A DNA stretch of 64,000 nt from Budorcas taxicolor (GCF_023091745.1 NC_068910.1:90152170-90216169), one strand, 5' to 3'; shown: positions 1-11,395, counted from the stretch's first letter. The notes: generated by a model from the letters alone, not told the origin. A program made the numbers and translations.

Positions 1-654
1 TTCATTCCCCCTTCCCCCTCCAAAAAGATTGTAGCTAACAAGTTTTTACCTGTTACTTTGCAGTTAAACTGTTCTCTTATAAGCAGGTTAGATTTATGGT
101 GCTGATTTTATTTAAATAAATTCCTTGTACTTTTTTATCCTTCAACATAAAATATGGTTTCATTTAGCTTTTTAGCTCTTCAATAAAGATGTTTGAAATG
201 TAATTTACTTTTAAGAGTTGAATGCTTTGAACAAGTCACAATACCTTACATTCTTGTTCACAGAAGAAAAGATAGAAAAGAGATTCTTTTGCTACTATTT
301 TTAAACTGTGATTTTTTTAATAAAAAATCAAATGTATGGTTGAGTCTGGGAAAAATAAATAGTTCAAGACACAAAAGATGACATTCTTTATGAATTTTCT
401 ATGATGATGTTAAAAGATGATTTAATGATAGTTTCCAGTGGAGGTGGGGGGAATCTCTTTTATTAAATTGCATGTTTCTTTGATTAACATTAAGCCATGG
501 ATTTCTAACTAGTTCTTGCCAGTCATCCGCCAACCTCACTCAAGGAGGCTTCTTAGCAGAAGGTTGTCCATGTGAGTTGGTGGATGGTGTCACCTTCCCC
601 ATTGTTTCTCTCCCAGTCTCCAGAGAATCCAGGAAGACATTTTTAAGATAAACG
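1..654. other. Anonymous AT-rich sequence
   Basis: No gene or repeat is recognised. The longest open frame (193-381, plus, 62 codons) resembles no protein I know and is the size expected by chance in AT-rich DNA. Confidence 0.6.
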
Positions 655-1225
655 TCACACTATCTCACTCCTCTGCCTTACGTTTTCTAAGGTTTGTTGT
701 TGTTTTTTTTCCATTTTATTTAATATAAAATTCAACTCTTTACCAGGGTCTCTGAGGTCTTATACACTTTGCTTCTGCTCACCTCACAGTCTCTTCCCTC
801 ATCAGCCTTCCCCAGGTTAACTAAAGCTCTGGACATATGAGTCTTCTTTCTATTAATCGAAAATAAATTGACTGGATCCTGCTTTGAACTTGCTTCCCCT
901 TCTGCTTTGACCGCTTGACCCCTGGTTGTCTGTGTCATTTAAGTCTCCATTTAACTGTCATCTTCTCAGAGAAATAGTCCTTGACCGCCATATCCAAAGA
1001 CCCATTAGCTTCCCCTATTTTAAAAAATCTATCCTTTTCCCAGTTTTTTTTTACTTAACACTTATCACTACTTAAAAGTATTTTGTTTTGAATTTTATAC
1101 TCACTTCTACTTGAAATTATTATTTATTTACTGTCCATTGTCAAAGAATACTTTCCTGCAACTGATGCCAGAAATAGTGCCTGCCACATAGAAGAGATTC
1201 ATTAAACATGTATTAAATCAGTTAC
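655..1225 (+). repeat. Degraded L2 LINE 3' end
   Basis: Phrases typical of the L2 3' end occur in the right order: a short cytosine-rich block with tatctcactcctctgcc at the start, a stretch like 'ctttaccagggtctctgagg', and a tail reading 'agtgcctgccacatag' followed by 'tattaaatc'. It is heavily diverged, as expected for an ancient mammalian repeat, and keeps no usable reading frame. Confidence 0.55.
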
Positions 1226-1655
1226 TGATGGACAGCTTGAAGGACATTTTAAAATCTAGTAAATCTGGTAAAATGAGCTCTTGTCACCTTTAGCTCCCAA
1301 AAGCTAATGAAATTTTCCTGTGGCACCTTTTTAAAAACTGCTATTTAAAATGCATATTTATTACTATGAAGTAGATGATGCTTTCTGATCACTTAGGTAT
1401 TTACCAAGAAAATCTGAAATAATTATAGGAAAGGGGGTCAAAATAGAATGTATCTAAAAATCCATTATGTTCTGGGATTTGGAAAAGTTTAGTTTATCAA
1501 CGAGACATTATTTGGTAAATAGATGTTACTACATTATGAGCCACACATAGTTCCTCCCTGATGTGACCATTTAGGATACCTTGGGATGGTTTGGCATGCT
1601 GTCAATGTCCTCCAACAGGAAGCAAACTGCACTAGACAGGCTATCTTAGACTGAG
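1226..1655. other. Anonymous sequence
   Basis: Nothing recognised; AT-rich with no long open frame. Confidence 0.5.
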
Positions 1656-1800
1656 GCATGTCTCCAAGGCTGACACTATTTCTTTCTATAGATAAAGAAA
1701 CTGAGGTTCAGAGAGGCCCATAACTTTTCTAAAGTTCAAAGGTGTGATTGTCAGAATGAGAATTCCCCTCTCTTCAGACATGTTTTCCTCACTGTACCAG
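1656..1800 (-). repeat. MIR SINE fragment
   Basis: The core 'aaactgaggttcagagagg' near 1699-1717 is the reverse complement of the MIR core that ends in the cctcagttt motif. The flanking text also follows the MIR order (about 'aaagttcaaaggtgtg'). Confidence 0.6.
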
Positions 1801-2114
1801 GTTTGCTATCTTCCTAAACACTCTTTGCACTCTTTTCTGGAATGTCCTATAGACAAATCAAAAACAATATGACTAAAAACAAACTCATCATCAGTGCTCC
1901 TTTTTCATATTTTCTCTATATCAGAAAATGAAGTTATTTATATTTTATGAATTATTCCCCATCTAAATATTCAACTAGTTATCAAGTCCTATGTATCCTG
2001 CTTTCTAAATATCCCTTGTTTATGTCCCAATTTTTCTTGGGGCCAGGCTTCATTCCATTTATTGCTGCCATAGTTTAGCATTTCATCTTTCTTTCCAGAT
2101 TCTTAAGTAGAATC

Positions 2115-2124
2115 AGAACTGTAG
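2115..2124 (+). repeat. Left target-site duplication of IER3IP1 retrocopy
   Basis: The 10-mer agaactgtag immediately precedes the GC-rich 5' end of the retrocopy. It recurs exactly at 3608-3617 just after the poly(A) tail, the signature of L1-mediated insertion. Confidence 0.85.
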
Positions 2125-2207
2125 GCCGTAGGAAGCGCCGGACGTGGCCGCGCCACGTCCCTTGCCGCCGGGGGAGAGGAATCAGTTGGGCCTCCGGGTG
2201 GGTGGCC

Positions 2208-2456
2208 ATGGCCTTTACGTTGTACTCGCTGCTGAAGGCAGCCCTTCTCTGCGTCAATGCCATCGCCGTGCTTCACGAGGACCGTTTCCTCAAGAACACT
2301 GGCTGGGGAACAGACCAGGGAATTGGAGGATTCGGAGAAGAGCCAGGAATTAAATCTCAGCTAATGAACCTTATTCGATCTGTAAGAACCGTGATGAGAG
2401 TGCCATTGATAATAGTAAACTCAATTGCAATTGTATTACTTTTACTATTTGGGTGA
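2208..2456 (+). CDS. IER3IP1: IER3IP1-like open frame in retrocopy
   Basis: 82 codons plus stop, the family's usual length. The protein begins MAFTLYSLLKAALLCVNAIA and ends VNSIAIVLLLLFG. A hydrophobic N-terminal segment (about residues 2-22) and a C-terminal membrane helix (about 62-81) flank a hydrophilic centre containing GWGTDQGIGGFGEEPG (33-48). ATG at 2208 is chosen because it sits in a strong Kozak context (gccATGg); the in-frame GTG six bases upstream is not a credible mammalian start. Against the human protein as I remember it, only about three residues differ: K for Q at 10, D for E at 25, and T for I at 31. There is no frameshift or stop, so the copy is either young or constrained. 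Family role: ER membrane protein linked to ER-stress control and secretory trafficking. Production of protein from this copy is unproven. Confidence 0.75.
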   Translation: MAFTLYSLLKAALLCVNAIAVLHEDRFLKNTGWGTDQGIGGFGEEPGIKSQLMNLIRSVRTVMRVPLIIVNSIAIVLLLLFG

Positions 2457-3569
2457 AGATCAATGGGGGAAATGGAGACTCCGAAGACGACCTGCTGGCA
2501 GAAGTTATTACTTCAGTCTTTATTGAAGTATACATATCTTAGCTGGCTCTCCTTGGACTTGACAAAAATGTAAACCTTACAATAAAACCAGAGTCCCTAT
2601 TTATCTGATTTTTTAAAATGTTGCACTTACAGTTTTATTGTAAAAAGATCAGATCATCAGAGGCCATAACTATCGAGGATTGGAATACATTTGATTGCTG
2701 ACTGCTGATAAAAGTTCATGCTACGGAAAAGATTGTTAAAAGGGTGCAGGACTGTCACTTCTGTGTTTTTAGAGATTCCTCTCTTTGACTTCTCAGGGAT
2801 GAATTTTTTTTCAAAGTTCTTGTAACTTAGTTATGATGTGAGAACGATTATCCTCCTAGATAAAATTTAAAGGATTTTTAAAATATAAAATGTTAGGTAA
2901 TCTGGATTGTTTTATTTTGAACTCGTTGGTTAAGTATTCTGTCTGTATACTGTCTCAGCTATGAAAAATTCAAATCCATAGTAACTATTGAGGAGCAATA
3001 CTCTGATTTCTGGGAGAGTTCTAATTTTCTTAAGTTGGATAGTCACATGTTGATTGTGTTTTTAAATTTCATTTTAAGTTTGATTCATGCATTTGTTATT
3101 TTATTAATTGGCCTGAATGATGAGACCAGATCAGTATCTACATATTTCCAAAGGTTAAAGAAAAATCTGTATAGAAAAGTCTATGCCCTTTTTAACAATG
3201 ATGACTTATTTTTTTAAATCAGCATAAATGGTAGCCTGTAAGAGCAATCCTAAACAGTCACCATTAAACCACACTATGTAAGAAGACTTTATTGTTAAGC
3301 ATTTACCTCCCCAAATTATCACGTTTCTTGGAGTAGCACATTAAGGGGTGTGATTGGTGATTCTTCATTCTGTCAGTCACTAGAGCATTCATGGTGGATA
3401 AATTGTCTTTTGTTTTATTTTTATGTCTTAGACCATCCCATATTTGTTTACCCCATAATACCGTTTTATGCAGAAAGATTAAGACAATGTAAATGGTTTT
3501 TCTGGAAATCAGTAAATAATTCTTTAAAAGGGGTGGAAAGGCATCTGTGTTTAAAAGAGAACATTTGTA

Positions 3570-3575
3570 AATAAA
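3570..3575 (+). promoter_or_regulatory. Poly(A) signal of the retrocopied mRNA
   Basis: AATAAA lies 16 bases before the A-run that starts at 3592, the normal spacing for cleavage and polyadenylation. Confidence 0.8.
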
Positions 3576-3607
3576 ATTCAATTTCCAAGTCAAAAAAAAA
3601 AAAAAAA

Positions 3608-3617
3608 AGAACTGTAG
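3608..3617 (+). repeat. Right target-site duplication of IER3IP1 retrocopy
   Basis: agaactgtag, an exact copy of 2115-2124; its first A overlaps the end of the poly(A) run. Confidence 0.85.
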
Positions 3618-3684
3618 CACTCCCTCAAGTTCTACTCACATGACTGACACTGACCTTACTAAATGAAATATTAATATTCATTTT

Positions 3685-4170
3685 TATCCTTAAAATACTC
3701 CTATGGCTTCCAATAGTCTTAGGAGAAAGTCCAAATATCTTGGCTTATCCTTTCAACTTCTTCACTTTCAGGGATCTTTTTGCTCAAGGACCACAATCAC
3801 CATTATCTCCAGTGGTGTTGCATTCCTTCCAGTTCCTAATATATTTAATACATTGTAAATCTTCATCCTTTCACCCGTATTGCCCCTTGGCATAGAGATC
3901 CCATCTCCTGTCCAAGTTCTACTCTTCTTTCAACTCAAATGTCCCACTTCTGGGGATGTCCTATGGATCTCTATATTTTAATTAGAGGTTTCTTGTCTAT
4001 TTCTTTTCCCCTCTGAATGCCTATTTCTCAACATTTACCTACTGTGCTAAAATAAAGCAGTTGACTAAACTCTGAGGGCAGTGAATGATTTTCTTTCAAT
4101 TGAGCATTCCCAAGTCCCCAAGTATTTAACACAATGTCTAGTACAGAGGCTCTTAATGCATGTGGCTTGA
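3685..4170 (+). repeat. Degraded L2 LINE 3' end
   Basis: The L2 order is recognisable: 'cctatggcttccaatag', 'agaaagtccaaatatcttgg', then a cytosine-rich middle, and near the end 'ctctgagggcagtgaatg' and 'aacacaatgtctagtacag'. No reading frame survives. Confidence 0.55.
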
Positions 4171-5265
4171 AAACATTAAAAAAAAATTGTGAATAAAAAA
4201 AAAAACTTTTGTATAATTCACCAATTTGCCTCATTATTAACCTCAGTAAGTATCTAGGAAAAGAAAAACCACTAGATGAGATCATCACTCTATTTCTGCA
4301 AAACCTAGTTATCTTTGCAGCTACCTTCTGGTTTAACTGCAGTTGGCTTCTGAGTGGTCTATCTGCTTCTTCTCTTTACTTCCTGCTATGTTCTTCCTTA
4401 GGGATGAAGCTCAGCCTAAGCTTAATGTCTGCATTGTAACAGAGTCTCAGGAAAGCTGGGTTTGAAGGCATAATGAGGTTACCTAGTCCAGTCTTCAAAG
4501 GAGCCCAAATCATCTATTTTGACAGGTATTCAATGATAATTCATTACCTGTCTGGAAATGTACTGTGACAAATTTTATGGAAGTAATGAAATTTTAGTAA
4601 TCCAAGACAGCTCCACTATGAACTCTGCTACTGAATATGTTTTCTTGGTGATAAGAAACTCAGGGAGAAGAGATTAAACTTCTATTTTAATGAGATTAAG
4701 GGTGGGGGCTGTTAAGATTTATATGATAATAAATTGGTTGCAAGTAAAAAAAAGGAAGAGTATACTAAACTTCTTGTTATACAACAGAACTATAGCAAAA
4801 GATGCACTAATGATTTTATGTTTAAAGTTTCGTATCAAGGGCTTTCTTTTTACTTAGAGTTATAATTAAAATAAAACTGTGGCTATTCTTGCAAAAGAAA
4901 GAAAAGCAAATAGCACATTTAAATAATTGAAAGTTCTTAGCAAAGGTTAAGAGGAACGAAGTTGATAATGAGTTTCTTTCTTCAGTTCAAGACCCAGAGA
5001 GATAAATATGATGACTCTCTCCAGTTATATGAACATATCCTAAACTTTCTTCACCTTTATCATTCTTTTTTGCTATTCTTAACTCACCAAATTTTTCTTC
5101 TTTCTAAATCTTCTTTCGTATGAAAACTATTCACTAGTAATACGGATGAACTTTGGCAATTTCTTTTAATTTAGTGAGTACTGAGTTAGAAATAAAGATT
5201 ATTCACAATTTATTAAAAAGGGTGTTGACTTCTATGGTTAATGGTTTCAAAAAAACAGCAAAAAT
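4171..5265. other. Anonymous AT-rich sequence
   Basis: Nothing firm is recognised. A stretch at 4440-4520 (including 'aatgaggttacctagtcc') faintly resembles an MIR-type core but is too short to call. Confidence 0.5.
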
Positions 5266-5560
5266 ATTCTTTGCACATGAACTTTTATTGGAGTATATAT
5301 GTATTGCAATATTGTGTTAGTTTCTGCTGTACAGCAAAGTGAATCAGATATACATATACATATATTCCCCCTCTTTTGGATTTCCTTCCTATTTAGGCCA
5401 CCACAGAGCACTGGGTAGAGTTCCCTGTGCTATACAATAGGCTCTCATTAGTTATATATTGTATACATAGTATCAATAGTGTGTATATGTCAATCCCTTT
5501 ATCAATAGTGTGTATATGTCAATCCCAATCCCCCAATTCATCCCATGCTGCTCCAATTTG
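5266..5560 (-). mobile_element. L1 3' end fragment
   Basis: Reverse complement of the artiodactyl L1 3' UTR: 'cttttattggagtatata', then 'gtttctgctgtacagcaaag', then 'ccctgtgctatacaatagg'. It contains a local 27-bp exact duplication (5471-5497 and 5500-5526) where related copies have one unit. Confidence 0.75.
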
Positions 5561-5915
5561 ATTGCAAAGTAGTAGCTCCAATTCCATAGAATTTATATTT
5601 GAATAAAGGAGAAAATAGGAGTAATACCGAAAGTCAATATAAACAAATATTTCAATTATCTAATTTTCTCAGAATCTTCCAACATTACTGCCATTGTTAA
5701 AGCTCAGACTTTCATCATCTTTTATCTATACAAATAGAACGTGTTATTTTCCATCCAGTGAATGGATAAATATGTTAAAATAAAAAGACCTTTTGCTATA
5801 GTAATATTTTCCCATTTTCTAATCTCATTAACTCAGCATTTAGTATTGACTAGCAACTGGTGAAAAAAAAATTTTTTTTTCTTTAAAGCATTTTTAGAAA
5901 AGATTCAAAGAGAAT

Positions 5916-6136
5916 TGGACTTCCTAGGTGGCACTAGTGGTAAAGAGCACACCTGCCAATGCAGGAGACGTAAGAGATGGGGCTTCAATCCCTGGGTCAG
6001 GAAGCTCCCCTGGAGGAGGGCATGGCAACTCACTCCAGGATTCTTGCCTGGAGAATCCCATGGACAGAGGAGCGTAGCAGCTTACAGTCCATAGGGTCAC
6101 AAAGAGGCTGACATGACTCAAATGACCTAGCACACA
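5916..6136 (+). mobile_element. Bov-tA SINE with 10-bp TSD
   Basis: tRNA-derived head ('cttcctaggtggcactagtgg' order, with the B-box-like 'ggcttcaatccctgggtc') followed by the body 'ctccaggattcttgcctgg' and tail 'gactcaaatgacctagcac'. Flanked by caaagagaat at 5906-5915 and 6137-6146. Confidence 0.9.
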
Positions 6137-6146
6137 CAAAGAGAAT

Positions 6147-7786
6147 CAAGTTTGCAAATAGACGTTTTAGTCCGGACTCTGGAAGGTTGTTCCCCTGCGA
6201 TCACATCTGATCATTTTACTTTTTTGTGGGCTTTAGACAACTTCTCTCATATAGAGAAACCTTAGGTGGTGCCTATATCTTGAAAACACATATCACTTTC
6301 ATTCATTCTTTCACATATTCCAGCATTAATACATGATTTGGTTATCAAATAATAAAAATCCTACATGTGAACTTGGAAAAGATGAAGGAAAACATTTTTG
6401 TAAACAAGGGAAAACAAGCTATCATTAATTTTGCCTGTCATCTCATAGTAAGATGTAAAATGACAAAGGGCAACGTAGCAGAGATGTGGGGGAGGGGAGG
6501 TTGCCCAGGATAGATTTCATTTAAGGCCTCAGACCACCTCTGTTGATAATCAATTCCACTTACCTTAATTATAAGTACCTATGTTTTTAAGTCTCCTCAA
6601 TAATGTAATTCCTGTAACAGATACTAAAAAAATCTCTGGCTTTTCTCATGAAATACATTTATTTCTTTGCTGCCCCTACTGAGCTATAAGTCAAAAGGAA
6701 ACAAACAAACAAAAAAAACAACAAAAAACAAGAATAAATTTCTAACAACTGTAGAAGAAACAGCTATTTTGTTAGTCTTTCTTTCTTTTTTCTTCACATG
6801 TCTATCAAGTAAATAAAAACAGTGAAAAAGGATATCAGATGTTTTTGTTACAACATGTCCTTATAAGTCAAAGAATTGGGCACATATCCATGACTCGAAA
6901 GAAAAGTTTGCAGAAATGCCTGGTCACCTTGAGAGACTGTTTAGTTGCTCTTGCTTTTCTCATTAAAACTTTCAAGGCGAGTGAATGTGTGCTCCCAAAA
7001 TATCACCATTTAAAATTCTGCTTGTTTGAAACATTTCACAGTCAACGCATTGATACCATCTCAGCGGATACACAGCTGGAACTTTTCCCACATGAGTCTA
7101 ATGACTTTTTCCTTTATTACCTGACCTCCCTCAGTTCCGCCTTTCTAGACAACACAGCACACTGATGTTGATTTATACCAGGATACAGTCTGTTCTTGCC
7201 TTCTCTTTATCCAGAGTGTATGAAGGTCACAGAGAACAACAACTTCTCTCATGTACTTTTGCAGTATTACATAAGTCAGGGCTTCTCTCAGCTTGAGCTT
7301 ATTATTTGGAGATTTGAGTCCTGACTTCATTAACTGCTTGATTTATTTTTTGCCTTCCCCTAAATTAAAACTACTACCGGTGCCTACATATTTCACCATG
7401 TGCTTTCATCAAGTTTTTAAGTTTATTTGCTTTTGACATCACCTCTCCCATGATACTAAGGGGAATCTAAATTTCATGGGCTTTCTTTATCATATTAAAT
7501 AAATATCAACTTTCTGTTAAAAACAACTCTAGTTCTTCATCCATCGAGTTTCTTCTATCCTTCTTGTTAAGAAGCATGGAAGTTCAGGATTTGGAAAGGA
7601 GCTAAAAATCATCTGCTTCAGGACCATTTAATGCTTGAACATCTGGAGTTCTGCTCAAATATGTCTTGGTACTGTAGAATTCATTTCCTCACTAAGCAAC
7701 ACCATTTCATTTCCCAAAGGCTCTCTTAAAAGGTCTTTCTTTTTATCAAAACTGAAACTGTTACTTTCTTTCACTGTGTTTTGTAA
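6147..7786. other. Anonymous sequence
   Basis: No gene or repeat recognised. An ATG-started 108-codon frame at 6839-7165 (plus) has no recognisable domain, membrane segment or homologue and is probably chance. An A-rich (caaa)n-like patch lies at 6700-6735. Confidence 0.5.
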
Positions 7787-7797
7787 CCTTTGAGTAA

Positions 7798-8014
7798 CAT
7801 GTGCTCAGTTGCCCATTCACGTCTGACTCATTGCTACCCCATGGACTGTAGCCTGCTAGGCTCCTCTTGTCTGTGGACTTTTCCAAGCAAGAATACTGGA
7901 GTGTGCTGCTATTTCCTCCTCCAAGATATCTGCCCCACCCAGGGATCAAATCCATGTCTCTTGTATCTTTGACACTGGCAGGTAAATTCTTTACCACTGC
8001 ACCACCCAGGAAGC
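7798..8014 (-). mobile_element. Bov-tA SINE with 11-bp TSD
   Basis: Reverse-strand SINE running from 'gctcagttgcccattcacg' to 'accacccaggaagcc' (tRNA-like head at the right). Flanked by cctttgagtaa at 7787-7797 and 8015-8025. Confidence 0.9.
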
Positions 8015-8025
8015 CCTTTGAGTAA

Positions 8026-9305
8026 TATAGAATTTCTAAACTCTTTTCCCCAGGACACTCCTTGACTATAGTTTCTATACTTTGCCTACTCCAAATACTT
8101 CTCACCTTCAGCACAATTATCAAGAAGTCCTACCAATTGGAAAAACTTCTTTTAAATTGCTCCAGGCTGTCAATCTTCCTGACACAGAAAACCAACATAT
8201 TATAATGTTATATATAGAATAGAACATAATCCTACCATAATTTCTTGCATTCTGTTTATTATTCTGCTATTAGTATAAGTGAAACTTAAAATAACCTTTT
8301 TGGGAAAGTCATATCATATCATATTGTAATTTCTTGCCAATTAAAGTCACTGAAGTCAAATTAATAGGATACATCTTAGAGAATTTAAGTAAGGCCTGTA
8401 TTCAAACTAGGATGTTGCATCTTTTCTTAAAAAAATATTTCATCTGTTAGGTTTGAACTAATGTTTCCCAGAGACCCTTACCAAAGCACCTGTTCAAGAA
8501 ACAGTGTGAACTTGAGTGAGAAAACTAAATCAAGTTGTAGTGCAGGCTGAGAAGGCTTTAAAAATAAGCAACTTGTGAAAGGCCCTATTTTTCACTTCAT
8601 AATGGGAAATTTAAGAAATGAATGGAATAAATGAAAAGAGGAAGAAAATTATTTCCCAGCATTTAGACTGGAAAAATGCATGTTCTTCTGCATACAGTAG
8701 AAAACAGGTAAATATAGTGTGAGATGCTACAGTTTAACTATGGGTTAATTACCAATAAGCCTAATAAAAACTGAATTCTGACCCACACAATAAATAGTTT
8801 TTATGAGCCAACAGCACCATTACTAAAGCAAATCAAAAACTGTCAACACAGAGTTTGTTATTTCTATGTGTTGGATATAAATTGTCACAGTGAGAGCAGA
8901 TTACATTAATTCACACAACATTTAGATAACAGAGCTCATTTGCAAACTTTGGTCTTTCTGTACACTTAATATCAAGAAAGTAAAACTGGCATGACAGTAT
9001 TGTTGTAAATAAGTAAAGGAACGCACATTGTTTATTTGAATGAGAGGTAGGACTAAATGGACATGGGTCCAATTATTTAAGCAAGAGAAAAGATACAGGA
9101 ATTTTTATTTAAAAACAATTTCTTGAGCACTGACCATAGAATGTACATTGTCTCTAGGCAAACAGAACAGACAGTAACTCTTCAGAAAAGAGAAACAGAA
9201 AAATTAGTTAACATGTTTAAAGTTAGAGAGGAAAAGAATCAGGAAATGGGGATCAAGAAAGCCAGGCAGAATATTCAGTTCTTTTTATAGGGTGAAAAAA
9301 TAAGA
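8026..9305. other. Anonymous sequence
   Basis: AT-rich, no recognised gene, repeat or long open frame. Confidence 0.5.
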
Positions 9306-9440
9306 GGGGACTTTCCTGGCAGTCCAGTGGTTAAGAGCTTCCACCACAGGAGGCTCAGATTCAATTACCCTCAGAAAACTGAGATCCAACATGCAACGCA
9401 GCAGGGATAGGAAAAAAAGAAAAAAGAGTAAAAAGAAATA
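9306..9440 (+). mobile_element. CHR-2-like tRNA SINE
   Basis: Follows the cetartiodactyl CHR SINE plan: 'ggggactttcctggcagtcc', 'agtggttaagagcttcc', then 'gatccaacatgcaacgc' and an A-rich tail. Diverged but complete from head to tail. Confidence 0.7.
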
Positions 9441-9507
9441 TTTGAGTACCATCTGAAAAAGATGATAGGACATGTCAAGCAAATATCTGGGAGAATAGCA
9501 TTCCAAG

Positions 9508-9791
9508 CAGCTGCTGCTGCTGCTGCTGCTAAGTCACTTCAGTCGTGTCCGACTCCGTGCGACCCCATAGACGGCAGCCCACCAGACTCCCCTGTCCCTG
9601 GGATTCTCCAGGCAAGAACACTGGAGTGGGTTGCCATTTCCTTCTCCAATGCATGAAAGTGGAAAGTGAAAGTGAAGTTGAGCAGCCGTGTCTGACTCTT
9701 AGCGACCCCACGGACGGCAGCCTACCAGCCTCCTCTGCCCATAGGATTTTCCAGGCGAGAGTACTGGAGTGGGGTGCCATTGCCTTCTCCA
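9508..9791 (-). mobile_element. BovA2 dimeric SINE
   Basis: Starts with a (GCT)n run (the reverse complement of the AGC tail), followed by two diverged copies of the Bov-A unit. Each unit has the ccgactc, gaccccat and caggc-a-a-gaatactgg type order. The two monomers lie about 130 bp apart (9541 and 9689). Confidence 0.9.
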
Positions 9792-10541
9792 CAAACATGA
9801 TGAGCAAGAGACAAAATGATGAGAGGCCATCAAGGACATGATGGTGGCTGCACTCACAAGGCTTTGCAGGCTTTTGAAAGATTTTGGCTGACATTTTGAG
9901 TGAGGTGAGAAGGCACTGAAGGGTTTTGACAGAGAAGTGATACAATTTGACTTATATTTTAAGAGGATTACTCCCGCTGCTCTATTGAGCTTAGAATGTA
10001 GGGGGTATGGGCGGCATGAGAATGGCATCAGCAAGAAAAATGAGAATGCAAAATTCTATATGAGCTCTAGTGGTGTCTTAAAACAAGGTAGCAGCAATAG
10101 AGCTGCTGAGGTGTTGTCAAAATTCTGAAAATATTTGGAAGGTAGAGCACATATTAATACAAATGACTTTGGAAAGATTTTGAAGAAAGAATCAAATCCA
10201 TGCAGGTCTTTACTTCTTTAATCTTATCACCAGGTTAAATCCAAAGAAATCAATACATAAAATAGTAAAAGTGTGAAAAAAAATTACAGAGCCAGGAATC
10301 CAGCTGTATTTTTCACAGTATCAGTGAAACCATCTTTGATCAAACTAAGAGTATAGTTTGTCTCTAGTATTATCCTCTGCATTATTTATAATACATTGTC
10401 CTGGTGTTATGTGATGGGTGAAACTAAATCAACCCCCAAATCTCAGGTAACATTAAAAGAGAGAGAGAAAAACAAAACAAAACAAAGCAACTTAATGCTT
10501 ATAAAATTGCATACATGTCTCTTAAAAAGAAAATTGCAGAG
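9792..10541. other. Anonymous sequence with probable ancient repeat
   Basis: 9905-10010 reads like a widespread old mammalian repeat ('gatacaatttgacttatatt', 'aggattactcccgctgctc'), but I cannot assign the family. A related phrase recurs near 63458-63495. Nothing else recognised. Confidence 0.3.
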
Positions 10542-10657
10542 TTTTGTCCTTCTATGCAAGTCAAAAGGCTGAAAATCAATCCCCACTTTTTTTTTCTTTT
10601 TGTCCTTCTATGCAAGTCACAAGGCTGAAAAACAATCCCCACTTTTTTTTTTCTTTT
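10542..10657 (+). repeat. 56-bp tandem duplication
   Basis: A unit containing 'gtccttctatgcaagtc' and ending in a T-run with 'ccccac' before it occurs at 10546 and again at 10602. The period is 56 bp, with only a few mismatches between copies. Confidence 0.85.
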
Positions 10658-10929
10658 CTTTTTGCTTTCAGTACAGTAACATGTACCTATTTGCTCAAAT
10701 AAGGGAAACATTTACTATTGCTTTTTGTTGGTTAAGACTGACCTTATAAGCTTTACTTGTAGTCTGAAATTAAGAAAAAAGAGTGAAGAGGTAAAATGCG
10801 AAAAAAAAAAAAAAAATGAAATCAAGTTCTGTTTTTTTCCTGAAATTATAAGCATATTGTCTCTAACGGGCAGCCTTTCCAAATGGCTCCCAGTGACTCT
10901 CCTCTGCTTGGTGGTACCCATACTTTTCT

Positions 10930-11395
10930 GTAATTCCCTCACCTTGAGAGTTACCTGAACCTAGTGATTTGCTTGTAAAAATGGAATGTAGCAAAAGTCG
11001 TGGATGACACTTCTGTGATTAGGGTACAAAAGGCTGTGACTTCCACATTGCTGGCATTTGCTCTTCATGGTACTTTTTCTTGCCTTCTTGCTAACTTGCT
11101 GGTATGGTGTTGGACGCTCCATGGAAAAGCTCACATGCAAAGTACCGAGGTGGGCCTCTAGCTAATAGGTTATGAGGAACTGCAACTTCAATCATGAAAA
11201 ACTGTATTCTCCAATGACCCTCAACTAAGATCCTTCACAGAGGAGCCTTGAGTTGACTACATCCTGTGATACTTCTGGAACCCAAGGACCCAGCAGAAAA
11301 GCACCTGGATTGCTGAATCTGTGAGCTGCTGTGAGGTAATGTATGTGTATTGTTTTAAGCCGCTGTTATTCAGTGATAGACGGCTAATACACAGC
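10930..11395 (+). mobile_element. MLT1-type MaLR LTR
   Basis: An old endogenous LTR relic (ERVL-MaLR class, non-autonomous). The characteristic order is present: 'gaacctagtgatttgcttg', 'acttctgtgattagggtac', 'gctgtgacttccacattgc', 'ccttgagttgactacatcc', and an end reading 'tgttttaagccgctg' then 'gctaatac'. There is no coding capacity. Confidence 0.7.

Larger units (their letters stand above)
2125..3607 (+). pseudogene. IER3IP1: IER3IP1 full-length processed retrocopy
   Basis: This is an intronless copy of the mRNA for immediate early response 3 interacting protein 1, a small ER membrane protein. Seen in the sequence: a GC-rich 5' leader (2125-2207), an unbroken 82-codon frame (2208-2456), a long 3' UTR, AATAAA at 3570-3575, a poly(A) run at 3592-3608 and flanking 10-bp duplications. 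The parent gene is multi-exon in mammals, so one continuous open copy with a poly(A) tail and TSD is a retrocopy. An earlier AATAAA lies at 2581-2586, so the copied transcript used the distal poly(A) site. The 5' end appears complete, including the probable transcription start region. Whether it is expressed cannot be told from sequence. I class it as a pseudogene by default because retrocopies normally lack promoters. Confidence 0.9.

Noticed and set aside
2144..2353. 69-codon plus-strand frame overlapping the retrocopy start
   Set aside because: It is a shifted reading of the GC-rich leader and of the true IER3IP1 frame; no family resemblance.
5917..6000. Possible tRNA gene from the tRNA-like head
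   Set aside because: It is the degenerate tRNA-derived head of a Bov-tA SINE followed by the Bov-A body; the same applies to the other SINE heads.
6839..7165. ATG-started 108-codon frame
   Set aside because: No recognisable domain or coding bias, and AT-rich surroundings make a chance frame plausible.
9529..10034. Overlapping frames of 138 and 111 codons on the minus strand with SINE-like peptide phrases
   Set aside because: They are translations of the BovA2 SINE, which is non-coding.
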